DNA from: Rhizobium albus
Lineage (GTDB): Bacteria; Pseudomonadota; Alphaproteobacteria; Rhizobiales; Rhizobiaceae
Assembly (NCBI GenBank): GCA_030160035.1
Contig: BSNO01000001.1
Location: 124,001-188,000 of the forward strand
Length of the DNA: 64,000 nucleotides
Direction of reading: 5' to 3'
The notes beneath the pieces are model-generated. The model saw nothing but the letters and a program-made list of their open reading frames with translations, ran no database searches and was not told the DNA's origin. Made by a program: the position numbers and the translations under genes. Positions 49,031-57,685 of this stretch are shown one piece after another. Every line of letters begins with the position of its first letter. Position 1 is the first letter of the stretch.

Positions 49031-50272
49031 ATGAGTTTCTTTGGAAGACAGAATGCGCAGTCCTTGCCGCTGGCTGCGCCATTGACTGACAGCCGTGACA
49101 GCCGGCTCGATGTGCTGCGCGCGTTGGCGTTGATCACGATCTTCATCAACCACGTGCCGGGCAACCCCTACGAGATGTTCACCAGCCGGAACTTCGGCTT
49201 TTCGGATGCAACGGAGGCCTTCGTGCTGATCTCCGGGATCGCCGTGGGGCTGGCTTATGGATCGAAGTTCCAAGCGGGGCAGCGGCTCGCCAGCACGATC
49301 CGAGCATGGCGCCGGGCGTTCACGCTCTATGTCGCGCACATCATGGCCACGATGGTGACGATCGCGATCTTTTCTGCCGGGGCAATCTATTTCTCGGCAC
49401 CGGATCTGCTTGCCCGCATCAACCTCAAGGCTGTCTTCGAAGACACGCCCATGGCGCTCTTCGGCATCGTCACTCTCGGCCACCAGCTCGGCTACAACAA
49501 CATTCTCACCATGTACGCGGCCGTCCTCGTCATGGTGCCTGTTCTGCTGCTGATCGGGACGCGCAGCCTGCGGCTCATGCTTGCCGTCTCCGCAACGCTC
49601 TGGCTGCTGGCTGGTCTCTACCGCATCGGCCCGCCCCACTTTCCGGGTGGCGGCATCTGGTTCCTGAACCCGCTCTCCTGGCAGTTCCTGTTCGCTATCG
49701 GCATGGCCGGCGTCATGCATGTGAAGCGCGGTGGGCGCATCGCCATCCATCCTGGTCTGGTGGGTGCTTCGATCGTCTATCTTCTGGTCAGCCTCGCATG
49801 GGTGAAGCTGCCGCTCTGGGGGCTGGAAAAGGCCTTGCCGTTGCCCTTCGTTCTCGGGGATTTCAACAAGACGTTCCTGACGCTGCCTCGGCTTCTGCAT
49901 GTGCTGGCGCTGGCCTACGTTTTCCTCGCTTTCCCGATCTTCTCCAGGTTCACGCGCCTCGCTCACAGCAATCCACTGGCGGTGATGGGGCGTCACGGAC
50001 TGCCGGTCTTCGTTGCCGGTACGATCCTCTCCATGGCCGGTCAGGTCGTTAGCCAGGTCACGGAAACGGGCTTCCTGCTCGACACGGCGATCTTGAGTGC
50101 CGGCATCGCGCTGCAATTCCTGCTCGCCTACTACCTGGAATGGGAAGCACGGCTTCTGAAAGGCCAGAAGACGCGCGTCAGGACCGTGCAGGGCCCAAGT
50201 GTGCCGCCGGTTGTCCCTGCCCGAGGGATGACGCAGACGACAACGCCAGCCGAGCAGCAGATCCCTGCTTAG
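49031..50272 (+). CDS. opgC: OpgC-family membrane protein (glucan-modifying acyltransferase type)
   Basis: A 413-residue polytopic membrane protein of the OpgC family with about ten helices. The N-terminal signature is LDVLRALALITIFINHVPGNPYE followed by GFSDATEAFVLISG (both within the first 75 residues). OpgC adds succinyl groups to osmoregulated periplasmic glucans, and its location directly after the cyclic glucan synthase fits substitution of NdvB products. I favour ATG 49031 because the conserved region begins shortly after; a GTG at 48965 would extend it by 22 residues. It converges on pufC across a gap containing two terminators. Confidence 0.87.
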   Translation: MSFFGRQNAQSLPLAAPLTDSRDSRLDVLRALALITIFINHVPGNPYEMFTSRNFGFSDATEAFVLISGIAVGLAYGSKFQAGQRLASTIRAWRRAFTLYVAHIMATMVTIAIFSAGAIYFSAPDLLARINLKAVFEDTPMALFGIVTLGHQLGYNNILTMYAAVLVMVPVLLLIGTRSLRLMLAVSATLWLLAGLYRIGPPHFPGGGIWFLNPLSWQFLFAIGMAGVMHVKRGGRIAIHPGLVGASIVYLLVSLAWVKLPLWGLEKALPLPFVLGDFNKTFLTLPRLLHVLALAYVFLAFPIFSRFTRLAHSNPLAVMGRHGLPVFVAGTILSMAGQVVSQVTETGFLLDTAILSAGIALQFLLAYYLEWEARLLKGQKTRVRTVQGPSVPPVVPARGMTQTTTPAEQQIPA

Positions 50273-50346
50273 AGGCTAAGCGGCCCAGTATGCGCATAGG
50301 CCCGAGGGTTGCCTGAGCGCATCCCTACGGGCAGCTTCTCACATGC

Positions 50347-50374
50347 AAAACGGCCCCGGTTTGATCCGGGGCCG
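50347..50374 (-). terminator. Intrinsic terminator of the puf superoperon
   Basis: Read on the minus strand, CGGCCCCGG and CCGGGGCCG form a perfect 9-bp stem with a six-base loop, followed by TTTT. It lies about 120 bases beyond the pufC stop and beyond the opposing plus-strand terminator. Confidence 0.8.
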
Positions 50375-50455
50375 CTTCGAATGGCGTCGGCAGGGATCTG
50401 GGTTCGGGAGGAAAACCGTCTCGCCGCCGAGGCCGCCAATTTGCGCATTGGGTTG

Positions 50456-50485
50456 CGGACGACGGGGAGCCCCGTCGTCCGTTTT
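50456..50485 (+). terminator. Intrinsic terminator of opgC, adjacent to pufC
   Basis: CGGACGACGGGG (50456-50467) and CCCCGTCGTCCG (50470-50481) are perfect 12-base arms with an AG spacer, followed by TTTT on the plus strand. It lies about 185 bases after the opgC stop and only 9 bases before the pufC stop codon. Confidence 0.82.
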
Positions 50486-50494
50486 CGGACTTGC

Positions 50495-51859
50495 CTATTG
50501 CGCTGGAGGAGTTGGCTCCTCGGCGGCCGGTGGCACGGCTTCTTCGGTTGCAGCGGGCGCTGCCGGGTCTTCAGGGGGCGCGTCCGTTGCGTCTGCCGGT
50601 GCGACGGGCTGCTGGCTCTGGTCAGTCGCCGGTGGCTCCGTGCCGGATGCGTCGGGCACCGAAGCTGGATCCGTCGCCGCATCATCCGGCGTTCCGGCAT
50701 CAGCTGGAGCCGGATCACCCGGAACCGCATCCTCGGCATCCGGCACAGCGGCGCCATCCGCCGGTGCCTCGGCGGGAGCAGTGTCGAGCGGAGCCTCCAT
50801 AGTGTCGCCGTCGTTGCCTTCTGCAGCGGGCATGCCGCTCGCCATCTCTGGAGGGCCGGCCAGTTCCGGATGGTCCTGCAGCATGCTGATCCCACCAAGC
50901 GGCTTGTTCACGCCGTTGTGGCAGGTGGAGCAGACGGCCTTCGGCACGTCGCCTTGCGGGCCGAGACGATTAGGCGGGAAAACGCCGGTCAGGGGCAGAA
51001 TGTAATCCTGGTTGATGTCCCGGACCATGTTGATGCCGTACCAAGCCGTCGTGCGCTGCGTCGGGCTCGTCTCCCAGCTCGCGAAGGAGCGGGTGTTGTG
51101 GCAGAAGGTGCAATTCACGCCGAGCGCATCCGACATGTGCATCATCAGGCCGTAGGTATTTTCAGCCGACTGGATGGGCATGAGTGGCTTATCTTCGAGC
51201 GGCAAGGCATTGGTCGGCACCACACGGATGACCTGGCGGTCGACGAGGTAGTCGGTCAACGCGTCGTAGGGCAGCGAGGAGTAGGCCGCGACCTCGGTGG
51301 CGACGTTCTGCCCGTTGCGGTCGCCCGCCATTCCACCGGCACCCGGGAGGTCCTCGTTCTGGTACCAGACCGACTGCGGCACCGGCTGGCCGAGATGGCA
51401 GGTGTAGCAGGTGACGCCGGTTTCGGCGACGTGGTCATCCCAGTTCTGGTTGATGTCCCAGGTCATCTGGATCATCGAGCGGGCGACGACCTTGGTGTAG
51501 ATTTCGTCGGACGCCATGTTCTCCAGGTTGTGGCAGTAACCGCAACCTTCTTGAGGGGCGACCCATTCGGTGATGTGGGCCATCAGGCGATTGAACTGCG
51601 CGTCGGAGAGATCGCCCAGCACCTGGACATTCTCATAGACTTCCGAAGCGCGGGTGCCTTCAGGCGATTCCGGCGGATAAAGCGGCTCCGGGATGGCGAT
51701 GGCTGCGGCTTGGATACGCGGGTTGGTCACCTGTTCCATCCCGGTGCCGCGATAGCCGATCTGGGTGACCTCCATCGGCGGTCGCTCCCAGGTCAGCATC
51801 ATGGCGATCGTCAGCAAGGCGGCAGCGACGATGCCGATCAACGACAGTGCGATTCTCAT
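50495..51859 (-). CDS. pufC: Photosynthetic reaction centre cytochrome c subunit
   Basis: A 454-residue tetrahaem cytochrome that re-reduces the photo-oxidised special pair from the periplasmic side. Four CxxCH motifs are visible: CGYCH, CYTCH, CTFCH and CSTCH. The N-terminus has a hydrophobic helix (residues 3-22) but no cysteine after it, so it appears anchored by an uncleaved helix rather than by lipid. The haem domain ends near residue 330; the last 125 or so residues are an unusual Ala/Pro/Asp/Glu-rich tail absent from typical PufC. It is the last gene of the puf operon, 9 bases after pufM. Confidence 0.95.
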   Translation of the reverse strand: MRIALSLIGIVAAALLTIAMMLTWERPPMEVTQIGYRGTGMEQVTNPRIQAAAIAIPEPLYPPESPEGTRASEVYENVQVLGDLSDAQFNRLMAHITEWVAPQEGCGYCHNLENMASDEIYTKVVARSMIQMTWDINQNWDDHVAETGVTCYTCHLGQPVPQSVWYQNEDLPGAGGMAGDRNGQNVATEVAAYSSLPYDALTDYLVDRQVIRVVPTNALPLEDKPLMPIQSAENTYGLMMHMSDALGVNCTFCHNTRSFASWETSPTQRTTAWYGINMVRDINQDYILPLTGVFPPNRLGPQGDVPKAVCSTCHNGVNKPLGGISMLQDHPELAGPPEMASGMPAAEGNDGDTMEAPLDTAPAEAPADGAAVPDAEDAVPGDPAPADAGTPDDAATDPASVPDASGTEPPATDQSQQPVAPADATDAPPEDPAAPAATEEAVPPAAEEPTPPAQ

Positions 51860-51868
51860 GGCGCCCTC

Positions 51869-52843
51869 CTACTCGATGGCGAGCGCTGCTGCCGGATCCG
51901 GCAGCGGTGCCCATGTTTCGGGATACATCGGCGCGACGCCATGCTTGACGGCCCAGAGGTACCAGTTGTCGACGACGGTGCCCGTAAGCAGGATACCGAT
52001 GCCGCCGGTCAGCGTGACCAGCACGGCGAACCACCACGCCCAGCGGTGGACCGATTCCATCGTGGCGTTGAAGCCCATGGTCCAGCGCCAAACGAGTGCT
52101 GCACGTTCCGAGGCCGTGCCGCGGTCGGTGATCTGCTCGATCTCGCGCTCGCCGCCGACACGCGACACCGCAAGGATGGTAGCGGCGTGCATGGCGAAGA
52201 GAACAGCCGACCCGTAGAGGAAGGCGATCGAGAGCATGTGGAACGGGTTGTAGAACAGGTTGCCGTATCTGAGAGAAAAGGCAGCGGTCCAATCCAGATG
52301 CGGGAAGATGCCAAAGGGAACGGCTTCCGACCAGCTGCCCATCAGGAGCGGGCGAATGAAGCCGAGCACCAGATAGAGGAAGATGGCAGAGGCGAAGGCC
52401 CAGGCGACATGGGTGCCCATACCGAGCGCGCGTGCTCTCGTATAGACGCGCACCCACCACAGAAGAATGGACGTCGTCAGGAAGAAACCTGCCATCAGCC
52501 ACCAGCCGCCTTCGGACATGGGGGGGATCGTCAGGCCATATTCAGGCCGCGGCGGCTCAAGCGCGAGCCATGGCAACTGGCGCACGAACTGGATGGGGTC
52601 CCAGTTGACCGAGGCCCACATGTTGAGACCGATGATCTCGAAAGCGATGACACCGCACATGAGCGAGACGATGCCGGTCCACCCCAGATAGATGGGGCCG
52701 ACCTGAGCGTTGCCGATCTTGCCGAGCCAGTAGGAGAAGCCGGCATGAGGCTCACGCCCCCATGCACCCGTGCGCATCGGAACGCCCATATCGGGCTCGG
52801 ATCTGACCTGAACACGCGTGAAGATGTTTTGATATTCGAACAT
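51869..52843 (-). CDS. pufM: Photosynthetic reaction centre M subunit
   Basis: A 324-residue core subunit of the type-II reaction centre with five transmembrane helices. Ligand histidines are in [20 protein letters not shown] and AMHAATIL (special-pair bacteriochlorophyll and non-haem iron) and [12 protein letters not shown] (iron). The GREPHAG, PLLMGSW and [16 protein letters not shown] stretches are standard PufM. M binds the QA quinone and pairs with L around four bacteriochlorophylls, two bacteriophaeophytins and iron. It begins 12 bases after the pufL stop, so the two are translated together. Confidence 0.98.
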   Translation of the reverse strand: MFEYQNIFTRVQVRSEPDMGVPMRTGAWGREPHAGFSYWLGKIGNAQVGPIYLGWTGIVSLMCGVIAFEIIGLNMWASVNWDPIQFVRQLPWLALEPPRPEYGLTIPPMSEGGWWLMAGFFLTTSILLWWVRVYTRARALGMGTHVAWAFASAIFLYLVLGFIRPLLMGSWSEAVPFGIFPHLDWTAAFSLRYGNLFYNPFHMLSIAFLYGSAVLFAMHAATILAVSRVGGEREIEQITDRGTASERAALVWRWTMGFNATMESVHRWAWWFAVLVTLTGGIGILLTGTVVDNWYLWAVKHGVAPMYPETWAPLPDPAAALAIE

Positions 52844-52855
52844 GGTATCGCCTCC

Positions 52856-53680
52856 TCACGACCAGATCGGCAGGTTGAGCCACCAGGTCCACCATTCCGG
52901 CCAGCCACGTGACCAGAAGGGACCGGAGATGATGATGCAGACCGCGCTCCAGAACGCGGCGGAAACGGAGAGGAACAGGCCGAGCCGGTGGATACCGAGC
53001 GTGCCGATCGAGTAGCCGATCGTGTCGCGGAAGAAGGTGTCTTCGTGCTCCGGTCCTTTGACTTCCTCACCCTTTGGCGGGTTGGTGGCCGACAGGATCA
53101 GGCCGCCATGCATGGAAAGCGCGAGCGCGTTCGTGAAGAAGAACGTGATCGCGATCATGTGCGCCGGATTGTAGTGGAAGTGCAGATACTGGTAGCCGAC
53201 ATTCGACACCCAATCGAGGTGGCTCATGATGCCGTAGGGGAAACCATGGCCCCAGGCGCCGAGCAGAACCGGGCGGATGACGACGAGCGAGATGTAGGCG
53301 AAGATCGCAAAGGAAAATGCAAAGGGGATGTGAAGCCCCATGCCGAGCTTGCGCGAGATTTCCGCCTGCCGCAGAGCCCACGAACAGAAAGCGCCGATGG
53401 CGCAGATGGTGATGATTTGCCAGAGCCCGCCCTCCTTGAGGGGTGCGAGGCCGAGACCGTAGGAAAGGTCGGGCGGGGCAATCGAGATCTGCCACAGGTT
53501 CCATGTCGGCCCAATCGCCGCGCCATAAATGATGAGCGCCGTCCCGAGGAACGAGAAGAAGATCGTCGTGACGCCGAAAAAGCCCACATAGAAGGGGCCG
53601 ACCCAGAAATCGAAGAGGTCGCCGCCGAGCAGCGTGCCGCCACGCACGCGATATTTCCGTTCGAAACTGAGCATTGCCAT
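52856..53680 (-). CDS. pufL: Photosynthetic reaction centre L subunit
   Basis: A 274-residue five-helix subunit. Characteristic motifs are [21 protein letters not shown] at the N-terminus, PFGxMxHLDWV-like [18 protein letters not shown], and the histidines in [21 protein letters not shown] and IHRLGLF that bind the special pair and iron. L carries the active electron branch and the QB site. It is preceded by a 132-base intercistronic gap with a strong stem-loop separating it from the antenna genes pufBA. Confidence 0.98.
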   Translation of the reverse strand: MAMLSFERKYRVRGGTLLGGDLFDFWVGPFYVGFFGVTTIFFSFLGTALIIYGAAIGPTWNLWQISIAPPDLSYGLGLAPLKEGGLWQIITICAIGAFCSWALRQAEISRKLGMGLHIPFAFSFAIFAYISLVVIRPVLLGAWGHGFPYGIMSHLDWVSNVGYQYLHFHYNPAHMIAITFFFTNALALSMHGGLILSATNPPKGEEVKGPEHEDTFFRDTIGYSIGTLGIHRLGLFLSVSAAFWSAVCIIISGPFWSRGWPEWWTWWLNLPIWS

Positions 53681-53762
53681 GGCGCCATCTCCCTTCCCAG
53701 AAGGACCCGTTGCCGCGCTCCCGACGAGGGCGGACTTCGCAGCCTATTTTGCGCGGATGGAC

Positions 53763-53810
53763 GCGGGCGTGGCGGACTGGCCGCCGGCGCCCGCACCGGT
53801 CTTGAACCGG
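53763..53810 (-). promoter_or_regulatory. pufA-pufL intercistronic stem-loops
   Basis: Two hairpins lie between pufA and pufL. The larger pairs GCGGGCG (53763-53769) with CGCCCGC (53788-53794) and, inside, GGCGG (53771-53775) with CCGCC (53781-53785), leaving a five-base loop: about 12 GC pairs. The smaller pairs CCGGT (53796-53800) with ACCGG (53806-53810), immediately after the pufA stop. In Rhodobacter capsulatus a hairpin at this place protects the pufBA segment from 3'-to-5' decay, giving more antenna than reaction centre protein; the same role is inferred here. Confidence 0.7.
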
Positions 53811-53812
53811 CC

Positions 53813-54016
53813 CTATCCGAGTTGATGCTCGGACGGGTTCGGAACGATCTGTTCGATCGATGCGGCGGCGGGGGCGGCTTGCGGCGCGCCTTCCAGCCAG
53901 TTGAACCGTTCCGTGCTGAGCAGGATGAAATGGATCAACAGAGCAAGTGCGAACAGGAACGTGAAAAGCGCGACGAGTGCACGACGCGGATCGAAAAGCA
54001 GCCAGATTCTCCACAT
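53813..54016 (-). CDS. pufA: Light-harvesting 1 antenna alpha polypeptide
   Basis: A 67-residue single-helix antenna polypeptide. It begins [20 protein letters not shown], the usual LH1 alpha N-terminus, and the bacteriochlorophyll-binding histidine is in [10 protein letters not shown] near residue 29. The C-terminal third is Ala/Pro-rich and periplasmic. It assembles with PufB into the LH1 ring around the reaction centre. It begins 13 bases after pufB. Confidence 0.97.
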   Translation of the reverse strand: MWRIWLLFDPRRALVALFTFLFALALLIHFILLSTERFNWLEGAPQAAPAAASIEQIVPNPSEHQLG

Positions 54017-54029
54017 GGTCTTCTCTCCC

Positions 54030-54254
54030 TCAGCCGACGAGTGTCTGAAGAGCGCTGAGCGCCGGCTGGATGCCGTCGTTGAGCGAGACGTAGCCTTCCG
54101 GTCCCGGCAGCCACGGGCGCCACATCCAAACCAGGATGTGAGCGATGACCGCGACGATGACGAAGCCGATAAAGCTACTCATGAAGACGGAGTGGAATTC
54201 CCTGGCTTCTGCTTCGGAAAGCCCCGACAGCGCGCCGTCGATTCTCTCAGCCAT
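54030..54254 (-). CDS. pufB: Light-harvesting 1 antenna beta polypeptide
   Basis: A 74-residue LH1 beta subunit. The N-terminal cytoplasmic part has [17 protein letters not shown], including the first conserved histidine, and the bacteriochlorophyll-binding histidine is in [14 protein letters not shown] near residue 39. The C-terminal tail of about 25 residues after [11 protein letters not shown] is longer than in many beta chains. TAGGAGG precedes the ATG. A strong hairpin lies in its leader, between pufQ and pufB. Confidence 0.96.
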   Translation of the reverse strand: MAERIDGALSGLSEAEAREFHSVFMSSFIGFVIVAVIAHILVWMWRPWLPGPEGYVSLNDGIQPALSALQTLVG

Positions 54255-54296
54255 GGTCTACCTCCTAGGTTTCGGCCCTTCGGCCATGGTCCCCGA

Positions 54297-54314
54297 CGGC
54301 ACGGGATCGTGCCG
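54297..54314 (-). promoter_or_regulatory. pufQ-pufB intercistronic hairpin
   Basis: CGGCACG (54297-54303) and CGTGCCG (54308-54314) form a perfect 7-bp stem with a four-base loop in the 140-base gap upstream of pufB. No T-run follows. A second small stem, GGCC-CTTC-GGCC, lies at 54274-54285 closer to the pufB start. Together they could form a 5' protective element for pufBA mRNA or mark a processing site. Confidence 0.55.
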
Positions 54315-54394
54315 GCTGGGTCTTCGTTGCCGTCTCAGCCCGAAGGCCTCCTCGGCGTTTCCCTTGCGGCGGACCGCAGGGGATCTGTCCCCGT

Positions 54395-54631
54395 TCAGCG
54401 ATAGGCGAACGGTATGCAGCTGCTTGCTGCGACCCGAACCTCGGTGAGGATCGATCGCTGGCCGCTCAGGGCGGGAACCGATGCGCGCATTCGGCGCGGC
54501 GCGAGCCGCAGCCCGACTGCGACGATCAGGAAGAAGGCGAAAACACCAAAATAGGTGAGCCGGTATTCCCGATACTCCGCGCGGCGCTCGCGCCGGTCGT
54601 GTCCGGGTCTCGCGATATCGATGACAGCCAT
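54395..54631 (-). CDS. pufQ: PufQ, bacteriochlorophyll-synthesis-associated membrane protein
   Basis: A 78-residue protein with one transmembrane helix (LTYFGVFAFFLIVAVGLRLA, about residues 24-43), a basic N-terminus and a periplasmic C-terminus ending CIPFAYR. Its size, topology and position between bchZ and pufB identify it as PufQ, which aids bacteriochlorophyll synthesis or porphyrin flux. Sequence conservation in this family is low, so position carries much of the weight. The ATG at 54631 has GGAGG upstream; a TTG at 54652 is a weaker alternative. It starts 34 bases after bchZ. Confidence 0.8.
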   Translation of the reverse strand: MAVIDIARPGHDRRERRAEYREYRLTYFGVFAFFLIVAVGLRLAPRRMRASVPALSGQRSILTEVRVAASSCIPFAYR

Positions 54632-54665
54632 GTGCAGTCCCTCCTGCGGCAAAGCCGCCCCGGCA

Positions 54666-56141
54666 TCACGCCGGCTCCAATTCTCCGTTCAGCACCGAGC
54701 GCATGCGCCCGATACCGACTTCCTCTTCGCCCGCATTGCGAGCCTGCCGTTCCGCAGCGTCGCGCAGCCGTTTGGCAGCGGAGATGCGGGTCAAGACGGG
54801 ATGGGCCTCGATCGCCTCGTCCAGCAGCGCACGCGCTGCCTCGTTCCAGCCCAGCGCACGCTCGGATCGCGCCGGCGTCGCTTCGACACGGTCGAGATCG
54901 GTGGCCAGCGGCAGAATGTGGAAGAGCGCATCGAAAAGCGCGTTGCAGACTTCCTGGACGAGATAGGTCGCCCCGGCGTAGCCCATGAACGGCGTGCCCG
55001 TGTGTCTGCGGATGATGGCGCCCGGAAACGAGGCTGCGATGAAGGCAGGTCTCGGCCCACGCATCGCGCCGAGCTCGGCGGCATACATGCGCTCGTTGAA
55101 GGAGCCGAAAAGCACCAGAGGCGGCGACGCCTTGATGGCTGCGCGCACAGCGTCATTGTCGGTCTTCGCACCGGCCATGCGCGCAAATGCGAAGTTACAG
55201 GGCAGTCCCATGTCCTCTTCGAGGAAATGCCGGATGCCGCGCGTATAGGTTTCGCCCGCCACGATGCCGAAGCTTGCCGTCGCATAGAAATCCTGGGTGA
55301 CGGAGCGCCAGAGATCCCAGATCGGCTTGATCGTCGTGTGCTTTTCGGCAGTGATGAACGGTTCGGGATCGAGGCCGGTGAGTTCGCCGAGCTTGCGCAG
55401 GAAAAGCGTGGTCGAGTGAAGGCCGATCGGCGCCTGCAAATAGGGGCGATCGAGGTCCTCGCAGAGCTTGCGCCCGAACTCGCGGTACATGCAGACATTG
55501 ACGTCGGCATCGATCAGGCGCGGAACGTCGGCGAGGTCCGAACCGAGCGGGAAAATGAGATTGATCTCGGCGCCGATGCCTTCGACGAGGCGGCGGATCT
55601 CGGCGACGTCGGAGGGCATGTTGAACATGCCGTAGGCGGGGCCGATGATGTTGACGCGCGGCTTGCCCCCGCGCTTTTCGGCGGCTGCCTTGGCTTTTTC
55701 CAGCGCCTTTGCCTTGTTTTTCGGGCCAAAGGTTTTCCAAAGCCAGGCGAGTGCGCGGTCGGCGCTCTGCCATTGATCCTCGTCGATCGTGCGCGGCAGG
55801 AAGCGCTGAATGTTCATGCCTTCCGGTGTGACGCCGCCGCCGATCATCTCGGCGATGGAGCCCGTCACGACGACCGAGGGGATAGTCGGGTCAAGCGTCG
55901 AATGGGCGCGCTTCATCGCCTGTTCGGTGCCGATCTGGCCGAGTTCCTCTTCGCCGAGGCCTGTGACGACAATCGGCAGTTCATGCGGCGGCAGGGCGTC
56001 GGTGTAATGCAGGACGGAGGTCACCGGCAGGTTTTCGCAGCCGACGGGCCCGTCGATTATGACCTGCAAGCCCTTGAGTGCGGTGAAGACGTAAACGGCG
56101 CCCCAATACCCGCCAGCACGATCGTGATCGAGGACCAGCAT
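54666..56141 (-). CDS. bchZ: Chlorophyllide a reductase subunit Z
   Basis: A 491-residue NifK-like subunit of chlorophyllide a reductase, which reduces the C7-C8 bond of ring B to form the bacteriochlorin. It begins [26 protein letters not shown] and has cluster-region motifs [22 protein letters not shown] and [18 protein letters not shown] near the N-terminus. It pairs with BchY as a heterotetramer reduced by BchX. Its start overlaps the bchY stop by one base, indicating coupling. Confidence 0.97.
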   Translation of the reverse strand: MLVLDHDRAGGYWGAVYVFTALKGLQVIIDGPVGCENLPVTSVLHYTDALPPHELPIVVTGLGEEELGQIGTEQAMKRAHSTLDPTIPSVVVTGSIAEMIGGGVTPEGMNIQRFLPRTIDEDQWQSADRALAWLWKTFGPKNKAKALEKAKAAAEKRGGKPRVNIIGPAYGMFNMPSDVAEIRRLVEGIGAEINLIFPLGSDLADVPRLIDADVNVCMYREFGRKLCEDLDRPYLQAPIGLHSTTLFLRKLGELTGLDPEPFITAEKHTTIKPIWDLWRSVTQDFYATASFGIVAGETYTRGIRHFLEEDMGLPCNFAFARMAGAKTDNDAVRAAIKASPPLVLFGSFNERMYAAELGAMRGPRPAFIAASFPGAIIRRHTGTPFMGYAGATYLVQEVCNALFDALFHILPLATDLDRVEATPARSERALGWNEAARALLDEAIEAHPVLTRISAAKRLRDAAERQARNAGEEEVGIGRMRSVLNGELEPA

Positions 56142-57685
56142 CAGACAGACCCTCCGACCTGCGGCCAGACCCCGGCCGTTGCGCCGGTGCCCACACCTTC
56201 GAAGAAGTCCGTCATGCGGTCGAAACGCGCTTTGCCGGCAATTGCGGCGTTAATGACCGTCGCCAGCGAACCGGCGCCGGCGATGCCCATCAGTGGACGG
56301 GCGGAGATAAGATTGGTGAAATAGAGCGCCGGAACAGAGCGCTGCTTCACGTGCTGGACCACCGGCGTCGTGCCGATCGCCAAATCCGGCGAAAATTCCT
56401 CGAAGGCTGCGATATCGTCTTCCAGCGAGGCACGGAACTTCACCATGACACCATGGGCTTCGAGCCAGGCTGCATCCTCCTGCGACCAGCGGGTCTTCGG
56501 GCATGCGGTGCCGACATAGCGCAGATCTGCGCCGGATTCTTTCAGGAGCCGACCGACCAGCAGTTCGGAGCCTTCGTAGCCGGAAAGCGTGATGCGGGCG
56601 TTTATCGGCGCTGCCTTCAATGCAGCCGCGATCGGGTTCAGGACGAGGCCTTTGGCAGCGTCGATGATGGCGGGCGCGACGCCGGCTGCGTTGCCGACAG
56701 CGTCGAGCCAGGCTGCCGTGCCCGACAATCCGACAGGCGCCGAGCCGACGACGGGACGGCCGGCGGCCTCGAACTCGCGGACACTCGCGGTATAGAACGG
56801 ATGGATCGCGGCTGCGACCGTGCAGTCGAGCGCGCTATAGAGCTCGCGCCATTCGCGGGTGGGCACCACAGGCCCCGCGGCGAGGCCAAGGGGTTCGATC
56901 AGGCGGGAGATGCTGACCGGGTCGGCCGGGAACATTTCACCGATCAGGGCAACAGTCGGCTTGCCGGTGACTGCGTTGCTTGGCTGCGCAACGGGCCCCT
57001 GTTCGGCTTCGCGGCGGGCATAGGCGAGCATCGCACCGGCCAGAACGTCTTTCGCCTCCGCATGCGTCGGCACGCCGAAGCCCGGCACGTCGATGCCGAT
57101 GATGCGCACGCCGTTGATTTCCCTGGGCAGAGCGCGAAGTGGGACGCCCGATGCGGTGGGTACGCAGAGATTGGTGACGACGATCGTGTCGTAGAGTTCC
57201 GGATCGGCCAGCGTGTGGACGGCGTCGCGGATGTCCTCGTAAAGCTTGCCGGTCACGAGCGTCTCGGAATTGAACGGAACGTAGCCGACCGAGCGCTTGG
57301 CGCCGTAAAAATGGGACGTGAAGGTCAGGCCGTAGACGCAGCAGGCGGAACCCGAAAGCACCGTTGCCGTGCGACGCATGCGCAGCCCGACGCGGAGAGA
57401 CCCGAAGGCGGGGCACATGGATTGCGGCTGGTCATGCGGGCCCGTCGGGTAGTCCGATTTTAGCTGGTCGAGCATCGCGCTTTTGCCGTTGGCGCGCGCT
57501 GCCCGGTCCATCTCGGCCTTGCCGCCATGGCAGGAGCCGGCGGCCGACGCGGGGCGGTCATTGACCACCGAATCCAGGACCGGTGAGCCGTGGTCACTTT
57601 CGCGGCCCGTCTCGTCACCGCTTTCGACTGAAAGCGGCGATCCTTGATCCATCTGTGTCGGACGCTCATCCATGATGGTGCTCAA
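56141..57685 (-). CDS. bchY: Chlorophyllide a reductase subunit Y
   Basis: A 514-residue NifD-like subunit. Cysteines that help bind the [4Fe-4S] cluster are in [24 protein letters not shown] and [13 protein letters not shown] within residues 90-190. The first 70 or so residues, rich in acidic and polar amino acids, precede the conserved core. It overlaps bchX by 4 bases at its start and bchZ by 1 base at its end, so translation of XYZ is coupled. It acts in the cytoplasm on chlorophyllide a. Confidence 0.97.
   Translation of the reverse strand: MSTIMDERPTQMDQGSPLSVESGDETGRESDHGSPVLDSVVNDRPASAAGSCHGGKAEMDRAARANGKSAMLDQLKSDYPTGPHDQPQSMCPAFGSLRVGLRMRRTATVLSGSACCVYGLTFTSHFYGAKRSVGYVPFNSETLVTGKLYEDIRDAVHTLADPELYDTIVVTNLCVPTASGVPLRALPREINGVRIIGIDVPGFGVPTHAEAKDVLAGAMLAYARREAEQGPVAQPSNAVTGKPTVALIGEMFPADPVSISRLIEPLGLAAGPVVPTREWRELYSALDCTVAAAIHPFYTASVREFEAAGRPVVGSAPVGLSGTAAWLDAVGNAAGVAPAIIDAAKGLVLNPIAAALKAAPINARITLSGYEGSELLVGRLLKESGADLRYVGTACPKTRWSQEDAAWLEAHGVMVKFRASLEDDIAAFEEFSPDLAIGTTPVVQHVKQRSVPALYFTNLISARPLMGIAGAGSLATVINAAIAGKARFDRMTDFFEGVGTGATAGVWPQVGGSV

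Noticed and set aside
50486-51868. A pufX gene downstream of pufM
   Set aside because: The gene after pufM is the tetrahaem cytochrome pufC; no short PufX-like frame exists before the terminator.
53634-53825. A small plus-strand frame across the pufA-pufL gap
   Set aside because: It is opposite the puf transcript, overlaps the hairpins and the pufL start, and resembles no known protein.
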